A stretch of 12,375 nt of DNA from Planctomycetota bacterium. GTDB taxonomy: Bacteria > Planctomycetota > Phycisphaerae > Sedimentisphaerales > Anaerohalosphaeraceae. Positions within the stretch are counted from its first letter, which is position 1. Each line of letters begins with the position of its first letter. The stretch is from contig QNBU01000007.1 in NCBI GenBank assembly GCA_003644215.1, positions 1-12,375 of the forward strand, written 5' to 3'. The notes under the pieces were generated by a model that was not told the origin of the DNA, did no database searches, and saw only the letters and a list, made by a program, of their open reading frames with translations. Shown piece by piece: positions 1 through 6,889 of the stretch. Both the position numbers and the translations under genes were made by a program.

Positions 1-1313
1 AGTACACACAGTTCCTGTCGCAGATTCAGGTTTCCGCACAGCACTTTATTCCGGTCAGTGCCCGGGACGGCGACCACATTGCCGACCGCAGCCGGGCGAT
101 GGACTGGTATGACGGGCCGACGATTCTGGAAGCACTGGACCTTTTTGAAAAGGAGCCGGCCCCGGTAGATCAGCCGCTGCGGTTTCCCGTTCAGGATATT
201 TATAAGTTCACCGAAGAAGACGATGACCGGCGGATTGTCGCCGGGCGTATTGAAACGGGCCAGTTAACCGTCGGCGACGAGGTGGTGTTTTATCCGTCCG
301 GAAAACGATCTCGTATCGCTGGTGTCGAAGGGTTTAATGTCCCGCTACAACAGAGCGCTTGTGCCGGTCAATCCACGGGCTTTACCCTGACCGAGCAGAT
401 CTATGTTCAGCCGGGAGAGATGGTCGTCCGCGCCGATGAGCTGCCGCCAAAGATATCGACGCAGTTGAAAGTCAACCTGTTCTGGCTGGGTGCCGAGCCG
501 ATGATCTTTAACAAACGATACATCCTGAAGCTGTCAACAGCGCGAGTGCCGGTGTGGCTGCGGCGGATCAATACTGTGCTGGATGCTTCGGAGCTGACCA
601 CCGAAAACAACCGCCAGCATATTGAGCGGCACGATGTGGCTGAATGCGCCTTGGAAACACTCAAGCCCATCGCCTTTGACCTGTCCGCCGAGATCGCCCA
701 GACGGGTCGGTTCGTCCTGATTGACAATTACCAGATTGCTGGCGGTGGCGTGATTTTGGATGTTGACCATGACCAAACCGACTTGATCGCAGAACATGTC
801 AAACAGCGCGAAAAAAGCTGGCGCCGAAGTCATATTACGAGTGCTGTTCGCGCTGAACGGTTTGACCAGCGGTCAACTCTGATCGTCATCAACGGTCCTG
901 CCGACATCGGCAAAAGACAGGTTGCTCAGTTGCTCGAAGAAAAACTCTTTGACGCAGGTAAGCAGGTTTACTATCTTGGTATCGACAATTCCCTGCTGGG
1001 TATCGACAGCGACCTCAACGCTGATTCGTTGCGGGATGAATACATCCGCCGGCTCGGTGAAATCGCGCATCTGTTTACCGATGCCGGATTGATCCTGATC
1101 GCAACAGTTAGCGGCCTCGAAAAATATGAGCTGGGGATACTGAAGACATTGAACCACCCCGGGCAAACACTGGTTGTAGGGATTGACCCGGAAACGCTGG
1201 CCCAATCGCAACAGGACTTGGTTTTGGACTCGGGGGTCGATAAAAAAGAAACCGCCGCCCGGATCGCCTCCCTGCTGACCGAACGCAACTATCTTCCGGA
1301 ATACTATCTATAA
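1..1313 (+). CDS. cysN: Sulfate adenylyltransferase large subunit (CysN) fused to a degenerate APS-kinase-like domain; 5' end outside the window
   Basis: The reading frame is already open at base 3 and has no start in the window, so the gene is 5'-truncated by the window edge. The first visible residues (FIPVSARDGDHIA, then WYDGPTILEAL) are the end of the CysN GTPase domain, including the G5-type 'SA' motif. Two EF-Tu-like barrels follow (about 170-430 and 430-760), with RFPVQDIYKF, RIVAGRIETG and a late RFVLIDNYQIAGGG strand. CysN with CysD makes APS from ATP and sulfate, driven by GTP. From about 830 to 1310 comes a region that aligns by eye with CysC: IRRLGEIAHLFTDAGLIL matches IRRVGEVANLMVEAGLVV. 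Its Walker A is GPADIGKRQ (894-920) with Arg in place of Ser/Thr, the DGDNVR motif has become GIDNSL, and the DPKGLY lid segment is missing. I infer that this domain is not an active kinase. The sulfite reductase gene starts 13 bp downstream, probably in one operon. Confidence 0.93.
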   Translation, partial: YTQFLSQIQVSAQHFIPVSARDGDHIADRSRAMDWYDGPTILEALDLFEKEPAPVDQPLRFPVQDIYKFTEEDDDRRIVAGRIETGQLTVGDEVVFYPSGKRSRIAGVEGFNVPLQQSACAGQSTGFTLTEQIYVQPGEMVVRADELPPKISTQLKVNLFWLGAEPMIFNKRYILKLSTARVPVWLRRINTVLDASELTTENNRQHIERHDVAECALETLKPIAFDLSAEIAQTGRFVLIDNYQIAGGGVILDVDHDQTDLIAEHVKQREKSWRRSHITSAVRAERFDQRSTLIVINGPADIGKRQVAQLLEEKLFDAGKQVYYLGIDNSLLGIDSDLNADSLRDEYIRRLGEIAHLFTDAGLILIATVSGLEKYELGILKTLNHPGQTLVVGIDPETLAQSQQDLVLDSGVDKKETAARIASLLTERNYLPEYYL

Positions 1314-1326
1314 GGAACTGCTCGAA

Positions 1327-2607
1327 ATGAAGCCGCAGCCAACAAAATTATTCGGAACCTATCCGCAAACACAGGAAGATTTATATATGCAGCGAATACC
1401 GGTTTTTGCAGGAGACATAACGGCAGGGCAATTGGATGAACTGGCCCGGGTCGCAATCGAGTTTACAAACGCGACACCTCTGCACCTGACAACGCGGCAA
1501 GATATTGAACTGCACAATGTTCCCAAGTCGCATCTGCAAACAGTTTTGGACAAGCTCGAAGCCATCGGTTTTTCAACCTACGGAGCGGGTGGCGACAATC
1601 TGCGAAATATCACCGTTTGTCCCTGCTGTCAGTTTGACCCGTCTGCCTATGATGTAATGCCGCTGGCCGAATTGCTTCGGGTGCATCTGCAGGATCACCC
1701 GATTCGACAGGACATGCCGCGAAAGTTTAAGATCAGCTTTGCCGGATGCAAGCAGCCACAGTCCAGACCCTATATCAACGACCTTGCATTTATTGCGACC
1801 TCTGCGACAACGGTGCGGGTCATCGGAGCCGGATCGCTCGGGGCCAGACCCGAAACGGGTATTGTGCTATATGAACAGCTTGCGGCCGAGGATTGTCTTG
1901 CGCTGACTCTGGCGGCAATTGAACTGTTCAAAGATCACGGCGACCGCAAAAACCGTCGGAAAGCAAGATTGCGTCATATCCGCCAGCGGTTAGGGAATGC
2001 CCAATTCCTTGAATTGCTGAATGACTATTTCCTCCGGCAAAAAAATGCCTGTTCATGGCCCAAGATCGAGCTGCCTCACGGACGAACGGGCCTTCAGAAG
2101 GTCGCGACGGTCCAAACAATCGCTGGGGATATCAACCCACACCACGCACAACGACTGGCACAGGCGGCCCAAAGAGCCAACGCGCATCTCTGCATCAATT
2201 TTCATCATGGCATCGATATTTACGCCACCGAACCGTTTGCATTGCCGGATGAATTGCGGCCCTTTACAGATTTACCGGCAATCGTCGCTTGTCCTGGCAA
2301 TACCACCTGCACTAACGGCCTGACCGATTGCCCGGGTCTTGCGAGCCAACTCAGCGAAACACTCAAAGGAAATGAAAAATACTGCGGCAAAACAATCGCC
2401 ATATCCGGCTGTCCGAACAACTGCGCCCACAGCGCCATCGCCAACATCGGTCTGGCGGGCCGTATCAAAACAATCGACGGCATACGGCAGGAGGTCTATC
2501 AACTCATGCTCAACGGCGACAACGGCATTACTAATAAATTAGCCAAACCAGCCGAGATCGTCCCCGCAAAAAATCTACCCAATCGCCTTGCAGAATTATA
2601 CCCCTAA
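1327..2607 (+). CDS. Siroheme/4Fe-4S sulfite (or nitrite) reductase, probably ferredoxin-dependent
   Basis: This 426-residue protein has the two-fold repeat of the nitrite/sulfite reductase family. Ferredoxin-like half 1 carries HLTTRQDIELH (53-63), followed by GDNLRNITVCP (89-99) and FKISFAGCK (134-142). Half 2 starts near residue 258. The four cysteines that hold the 4Fe-4S cluster bridged to siroheme are all present: C322 and C328 (C-x5-C) and C362 and C366 (C-x3-C, in SGCPNNCAHS). The family reduces sulfite to sulfide or nitrite to ammonia with six electrons. Position directly behind cysN favours sulfite, but sequence alone cannot decide. No flavin or NADPH domain is present, so an external donor such as ferredoxin is likely. 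At 426 residues it is shorter than the usual ferredoxin-type enzymes (about 500-570). ATG 1327 is preceded by AAGGA (1312-1316), which overlaps the cysN stop. Its stop codon overlaps the convergent protease stop. Confidence 0.92.
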   Translation: MKPQPTKLFGTYPQTQEDLYMQRIPVFAGDITAGQLDELARVAIEFTNATPLHLTTRQDIELHNVPKSHLQTVLDKLEAIGFSTYGAGGDNLRNITVCPCCQFDPSAYDVMPLAELLRVHLQDHPIRQDMPRKFKISFAGCKQPQSRPYINDLAFIATSATTVRVIGAGSLGARPETGIVLYEQLAAEDCLALTLAAIELFKDHGDRKNRRKARLRHIRQRLGNAQFLELLNDYFLRQKNACSWPKIELPHGRTGLQKVATVQTIAGDINPHHAQRLAQAAQRANAHLCINFHHGIDIYATEPFALPDELRPFTDLPAIVACPGNTTCTNGLTDCPGLASQLSETLKGNEKYCGKTIAISGCPNNCAHSAIANIGLAGRIKTIDGIRQEVYQLMLNGDNGITNKLAKPAEIVPAKNLPNRLAELYP

Positions 2608-5081
2608 AGTCCGGCCAGCCAGTTGTCGGCCAGGACGGCGAAGTCGGCTAAGTTGACAACACCATCAGCGATCAGGTCGGCACCCTCGCAATCACCACAG
2701 GCGGCCAGCCAATAATAAATCAGCAGGGTCAGGTCATCGAAATCCACATCGCAGTCCGGCTCGAGGTCCCCGACCAGCGGCGAAAAAGAAGCCGGTCCCA
2801 AGCCCGTTACCTCGACATCGTCGATGTTCCAGCCGGAATAGTGATCTTTTTGATTGGTCTTTCCCATCCCCCATTGGATATAGATTGTCGGCTGGTCATC
2901 GGCAATCGCAGAAATATCAAATGTTTGAAGCGTCCAGCTTGCATCGGCTACTGCTGTGGTATTCTGCCAGATTTGACTCCATGTAGAGCCGTCATTGGAA
3001 ACCTCGATATAAGCATGGTCCCCCTGTGGCGGCGCGGTAGGGCTATCCACATTGAGCCAACGATAAAATTTCAGTGTTACACCGGTGTACTCCGTACAGT
3101 TAATCGTGGGCGTTTTGGCCCATTCCGTCGAATTTATCCGTCCATAATTCCCAAACAGATTATATCCGACCACATTTGAACTAGTAAACCCGGAAGTTGG
3201 ATCCGGATTTCCATTTTCTCCTCCTTCGCCAGTCGGAGTTCCCCACGCCCAATAAGAACCACCAAAAGTCCATCCGGGATCGGTATCCATGCCGGCGGCG
3301 TAAACGACCTGCTTGGTAAGAATGTCGATATGAACCTGCGTTTCATTGGAATCGCCGCCGTCGGGTGCCGTACCGTTGTCATTGGCAAGATAAGTGAACA
3401 CCCCCGGCGCATCGCAACCGGGCCGCGGGGTATAAATCACCAGATTGCCGGTCAGTGTATAAGGGGCAGTTGTAATCAAAGACGCACCTGGATCCTCCAA
3501 AGTACCATGATTGGGCAGCGAGGTGATGATATAGCTCAAGGCACTCGGCGGATTCGGCAGACCGTCATCGCTTGCGTCCAGTGTCACGGTTATTGGTGTA
3601 TCAAATGGTGTTACTGCCGCCACATTTTGTGCAGTCGGAGGGGATCCACTAAATAGTCCCATCGCATTTCCCAAGTTGACCCGCGGCTTGGTAATGGCAA
3701 CTTTGTCATCGAGTATATCATCACCGGTCGAGGTTAGAAGATTATGGATTTCGTCCGGTGCAAGATAATCCCCGGCGGAGGCCTTTGATGCCGATTGCAG
3801 AATAGCAACCACTCCTGCCGCATAGGGACAGGCCGCGGAAGTGCCGCCGAAGGAAGAAGTGTAACCGCCGATAGCCGTTGTGTAGGCCTGATTGGAGGGT
3901 GCTAAAACATCTAAAAATTCAGCGGTATTGGAATAGGATGCCACCCTGTCTGCGGCGGTATTGTCAGTAGCATAGTAACCAGTCGAACATCCGGTGGTGG
4001 ATGTCTTAGGGGCGCAACTGTCGCCGCTAATGCACGGATAATAATTGCCAAATGAAGCATCATATACGGCTCCAACGGAAATTATACTGGTGATGCAGGC
4101 GGGCCAGCCGATGGAATCGCAATATCCATCGTTTCCGGAGGATACCAAAAGTGTAATACCTGCGGCGATGGCGTTATTGGCTGCCGTTGTCATCGAGGGT
4201 ACGATATTATCACACGAACTGGAATACCGCCCTCCCCCGAAACTCGTGCTGATGACCATAATGGGGTTATTGGGATCATCGTTCTGATGAGTGATACACC
4301 AGTCCCAGGCAGCCGCCATATCATCGCTGGAAGCAGAACCGGATGACCCTTCTGTTATTTTCAAGGCATAGAGCTTGGCTCCGTAAGCAACGCCGCCGAT
4401 ATAATCGCCCACAACTGCGATGTTTCCTGCGGCGATCCCGGCACAAGATGTGCCATGGGCCTGTCCGTTGGGTATCGGATCAGAATCGTTATCGCCGGTA
4501 TCATATCCGCCAATCACCTTATCATTCGGAAAAGCACCTCCGCCGAGGGCAGGGTGGGTGTAATCGATCCCCGTATCACAAATTGCAATCGCAATCCCCT
4601 GACCGTTATAGGTGGATCGAGTGGCCAAAGCATTCATCAAATCAATACCTTGCGCAACATGCGGCTCCAACAGAAAGACTGGCTCTATGGATTCGACCTT
4701 TGGATTGTTCGAGAGTTTTTGCAGACCTGCCAGCGTTACTTCCGCTGAAAAAGAGGTTGAATTTTCATAACGGTGCCGTAGCAGGAACTCATTTTTAGAA
4801 AGCGTCTCTAAAACCCGTTGCTGACGACCATGAATTTCTTTCCGCAAGACCGACAACGATTTGGCGGAACGCCAGTTTGTGTTTTTAAGAATATCCAATG
4901 GCCGGGTTAAATTGACGGTAACTTTAACAAACTCCCGGCCCTGTTCAAAGGGTTCTGTGATCTTTTCAGGGTGAGTAAGTTTATTCTGATTCACACCATA
5001 TTGGAGTGCCGCAGTTGCAGGAACACCCCACAGCAAGACCGCCGCTGCGACAAGGTATGATACAAATCCTGGTCTGAACAT
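2604..5081 (-). CDS. Secreted subtilisin-like (S8) serine protease with cadherin-like, jelly-roll-like and dockerin-like C-terminal modules
   Basis: This 825-residue protein starts with a signal peptide (hydrophobic 6-20, AxA cleavage after A24). An I9-type propeptide follows, ending in an AGLQKLSNNPKVESIEP-like strand near 118-134. The S8 catalytic domain (about 145-470) has the full triad: D169 in ICDTGID, H209 in AHGTSCAG, S415 in GGTSAACP, with oxyanion N317 in SSGNDG. About 482-590 looks like a cadherin-like/Ig-like module (NHGTLEDPG, YTPRPG, FTYLANDN). About 594-761 looks like a MAM/lectin-type beta sandwich ending in WNIDDVEVTG. Residues 771-825 are two Asp-rich EF-hand-like repeats (DLEPDCDVDFDDL; ADGVVNLADF), resembling dockerin type I. 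The family cleaves proteins outside the cell; surface attachment through the tail is an inference. The start is supported by AGGAG at 5099-5095 (13 nt upstream, rather long). It is the only minus-strand gene, and its stop overlaps the reductase stop by 4 bp. Confidence 0.93.
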   Translation of the reverse strand: MFRPGFVSYLVAAAVLLWGVPATAALQYGVNQNKLTHPEKITEPFEQGREFVKVTVNLTRPLDILKNTNWRSAKSLSVLRKEIHGRQQRVLETLSKNEFLLRHRYENSTSFSAEVTLAGLQKLSNNPKVESIEPVFLLEPHVAQGIDLMNALATRSTYNGQGIAIAICDTGIDYTHPALGGGAFPNDKVIGGYDTGDNDSDPIPNGQAHGTSCAGIAAGNIAVVGDYIGGVAYGAKLYALKITEGSSGSASSDDMAAAWDWCITHQNDDPNNPIMVISTSFGGGRYSSSCDNIVPSMTTAANNAIAAGITLLVSSGNDGYCDSIGWPACITSIISVGAVYDASFGNYYPCISGDSCAPKTSTTGCSTGYYATDNTAADRVASYSNTAEFLDVLAPSNQAYTTAIGGYTSSFGGTSAACPYAAGVVAILQSASKASAGDYLAPDEIHNLLTSTGDDILDDKVAITKPRVNLGNAMGLFSGSPPTAQNVAAVTPFDTPITVTLDASDDGLPNPPSALSYIITSLPNHGTLEDPGASLITTAPYTLTGNLVIYTPRPGCDAPGVFTYLANDNGTAPDGGDSNETQVHIDILTKQVVYAAGMDTDPGWTFGGSYWAWGTPTGEGGENGNPDPTSGFTSSNVVGYNLFGNYGRINSTEWAKTPTINCTEYTGVTLKFYRWLNVDSPTAPPQGDHAYIEVSNDGSTWSQIWQNTTAVADASWTLQTFDISAIADDQPTIYIQWGMGKTNQKDHYSGWNIDDVEVTGLGPASFSPLVGDLEPDCDVDFDDLTLLIYYWLAACGDCEGADLIADGVVNLADFAVLADNWLAGL

Positions 5082-5149
5082 ATTGAAAACCCTGCTCCTG
5101 TTGAGGACATTGCTCTACTTAGCCATTTTAGCTGCCAATTCTCGCCACT

Positions 5150-5158
5150 ATCATACCA
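5150..5158 (-). promoter_or_regulatory. Possible extended -10 promoter for the secreted protease
   Basis: On the minus strand the sequence reads TGGTATGAT, an extended -10 element (TGn plus a 5/6 match to TATAAT). It would start transcription near 5143, giving a leader of about 60 nt before the protease ATG. No good -35 hexamer lies at the usual distance, which is tolerated by extended -10 promoters. The same TGGTATGAT string occurs in the mraZ promoter of this window. Inferred from motif match only. Confidence 0.35.
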
Positions 5159-5395
5159 TATTTTTGATTTATCAGGTGTATTGGTTTTTGTTTTTTGGAA
5201 AAATCTGAATATTGTCCTCTCAATGAATATAATATCGTTTCATTTGCTTAGCATAATGCGTATCTGTGTCTCCTCACATTGCCATGGCTCTCAGCGTAAC
5301 TGATTTAACAACAAGGAGTAACGCCGTTGCCGTGCGGTGTCAGCGAGGTCTGTGTGTTCAATTGCCACGATTTGTCAAAACCAACTAAAAAATGG

Positions 5396-5423
5396 TTGAC
5401 TTTTCCTCAGAGGGGCTTATACT
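5396..5423 (+). promoter_or_regulatory. Sigma-70-type promoter of rpmE
   Basis: TTGACT (5396-5401) and TATACT (5418-5423), each 5/6 to consensus, are separated by 16 bp. The predicted start near 5430 leaves a leader of about 36 nt with GGAG at 5454-5457. The promoter could also drive prfA and the genes behind it if transcription passes the hairpin downstream of rpmE. Confidence 0.7.
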
Positions 5424-5465
5424 ATTGGGCTTTCCTTTTTGGACAGAAACAGTGGAGATTGTATT

Positions 5466-5696
5466 ATGAAAAAAGATATTCATCCGAATTACGACACGGT
5501 CAAGGTTCGTTGCGGTTGCGGCAATACCTTTGAGACCCGCAGTACGGCCAAGAAAGAGATTCACGCGGAAATCTGCTCGATGTGCCACCCGTTCTTCACG
5601 GGCAAGCAGAAGTTTGTCGATGCCGCGGGTCGTATTGACCGCTTCAACAAGAAGTTTGGCGGCGGGTACTCGTTCAGCAAAAAAACCAAGAAGTAG
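5466..5696 (+). CDS. rpmE: 50S ribosomal protein bL31, zinc-binding form
   Basis: The 76-residue product starts MKKDIHPNY and shows the bL31 signature with CGCG, HAEICSMCHPFFTGKQ and DRFNKKFGGGY. The four cysteines C16, C18, C37 and C40 mark the zinc-binding (C+) form rather than the zinc-free paralog. bL31 sits on the large subunit and bridges to the small subunit near the head. Length is normal for the family. The start at 5466 rather than an in-frame ATG at 5439 is chosen because the family begins MKKxIHP and because GGAG (5454-5457) is 8 nt upstream of it. prfA follows after 101 bp, and an rpmE-prfA neighbourhood is common in bacteria. Confidence 0.97.
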   Translation: MKKDIHPNYDTVKVRCGCGNTFETRSTAKKEIHAEICSMCHPFFTGKQKFVDAAGRIDRFNKKFGGGYSFSKKTKK

Positions 5697-5715
5697 CTAT
5701 TCACTCGTTTACACC

Positions 5716-5770
5716 ATTGCGCTGTTGAGCTTGATCTTTACAGGTTAAGTGTTGGCAGCGTAATTTTTTT
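5716..5770 (+). terminator. Possible terminator or attenuator between rpmE and prfA
   Basis: CGCTG (5720-5724) pairs with CAGCG (5756-5760). An inner stem CTTGA/TTAAG (5730-5734 / 5745-5749, one G-U pair) could shorten the long loop. TAA and seven T follow (5764-5770). The layout suits a weak intrinsic terminator that would lower prfA expression relative to rpmE. The outer stem is only 5 bp, so support is limited. Confidence 0.35.
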
Positions 5771-5797
5771 GTCCCTTGAGCCGCCGGAGATACGATC

Positions 5798-6874
5798 ATG
5801 TCAGATACAAACACAGCCGTATTGAACAAGCTGGCAGAGCTGGATGCCCGTTGTGTCGAGATTAATCAGCAGATTTGCGACCCCGAAATCGCGGCCGATC
5901 CGACCAAGCTGATTCCGCTGAGTAAGGAACAGGGCAAACTGATGCCGCTGGTCAGCCGTTATCGGGAATACATGAAAATAACGACCGAACTGGAAGACGC
6001 CAGAGAGATGCTTGATGACCCGGAGATGAAAGAAATGGCGGCGGCCGAGATCAAGTCGTTATCGCAGCAACAGGAAGCCCTGCTCGAAGATATCAAAAAT
6101 ACGCTGGTGATGGCTGATGACGCCGCAGTTGATTCGGTGATTATGGAAATTCGACCCGGTACCGGCGGCGATGAGGCCTCGCTGTTTGCCCGCGACCTGT
6201 ACGAAATGTACAAACGATATGCCGACAAGCTCGGCTGGAAAACCGAAACGATGGAATTCAGCGCGACCGAGATGGGCGGATTGCGAGAAGTGATACTCAA
6301 TGTCAAAGGCCCCGGCGTGTGGGCACATCTGGGCTATGAAGGCGGCGGCCACCGCGTCCAGCGTGTCCCGGAGACCGAATCGCAGGGGCGGGTCCATACC
6401 TCAGCGGCCACGGTGGCAGTACTGCCCGAACCGGAAGAAATCGAAGTTGAGATTAAGCCAGACGAAGTGCTGGAGCATGTCAGTTGTGCCGGCGGCCCGG
6501 GCGGCCAGAATGTCAATAAGGTCGCCAGCGCCATTAAGCTGGAGCATGTACCCACGGGCATTACCGTGAGTATGCGGGACGAAAAAAGCCAGCATAAAAA
6601 CCGTTCCAAGGCCTATCGCATTCTTCGCAGCCGGCTTTTTGAACATTACCAAAAACAAATCCGCGATGAACGGGATTCGGCCAGAAAGTCGATGATCGGC
6701 TCCGGCGACCGTTCCCAGCGAATTCGCACCTACAACTTCCCGCAGAACCGCGTTACCGACCACCGCATCAACCTGTCGCTGTACGCGCTGGACAAAGTGA
6801 TGATGGGCGAACTGGACGAACTGATCGCAGCGATGCAGGATCACGACAAACAAGAGCGTCTGCAAAATCTCTGA
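5798..6874 (+). CDS. prfA: Peptide chain release factor 1 (RF1)
   Basis: The 358-residue product has the usual RF1 length and domain order: helical domain 1, the PCRF core (IRPGTGGDEASLFARDL, 118-134), then the RF-1 domain. The codon-reading tripeptide region reads RVPETESQGRVHTS, so P191-E192-T193 is the RF1-type PxT motif (UAA/UAG), not the SPF of RF2. The catalytic GGQ is at 235-237, where its Gln helps hydrolyse peptidyl-tRNA in the ribosomal A site. The flank is unusual compared with E. coli: SCAGGPGGQNVNKV instead of RSSGAGGQHVN. The QNVNKV part also occurs in cyanobacterial and chloroplast RF1, so function is probably kept. ATG 5798 has GGAG (5786-5789) 8 nt upstream. The next gene starts 15 bp after the stop, suggesting cotranscription, and it is not prmC, the Gln methyltransferase gene often found there. 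Confidence 0.96.
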   Translation: MSDTNTAVLNKLAELDARCVEINQQICDPEIAADPTKLIPLSKEQGKLMPLVSRYREYMKITTELEDAREMLDDPEMKEMAAAEIKSLSQQQEALLEDIKNTLVMADDAAVDSVIMEIRPGTGGDEASLFARDLYEMYKRYADKLGWKTETMEFSATEMGGLREVILNVKGPGVWAHLGYEGGGHRVQRVPETESQGRVHTSAATVAVLPEPEEIEVEIKPDEVLEHVSCAGGPGGQNVNKVASAIKLEHVPTGITVSMRDEKSQHKNRSKAYRILRSRLFEHYQKQIRDERDSARKSMIGSGDRSQRIRTYNFPQNRVTDHRINLSLYALDKVMMGELDELIAAMQDHDKQERLQNL

Positions 6875-6889
6875 CCGAGGATAAAACTG

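Larger units (their letters stand above)
5082..5465. other. Divergent intergenic region between the protease and rpmE
   Basis: This 384-bp gap is AT-rich between about 5150 and 5270 and has no convincing gene. It carries a possible minus-strand extended -10 element for the protease near 5150-5158 and a good plus-strand promoter for rpmE at 5396-5423. A TATAAT hexamer at 5228-5233 (plus) has no acceptable -35 partner. An AAGGAG at 5313-5318 stands 8 nt before a TTG and 13 nt before a GTG that opens an 18-codon frame (5332-5388). This lies upstream of the rpmE promoter, so it would need its own transcript. Confidence 0.6.

Noticed and set aside
407..1288. Several long minus-strand open frames inside cysN
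   Set aside because: The plus strand clearly encodes CysN here, and the antisense products show no domain.
5327..5533. TTG-started 68-codon frame with AAGGAG 8 nt upstream
   Set aside because: It runs through the rpmE promoter and into rpmE in another frame, and the product has no recognisable pattern.
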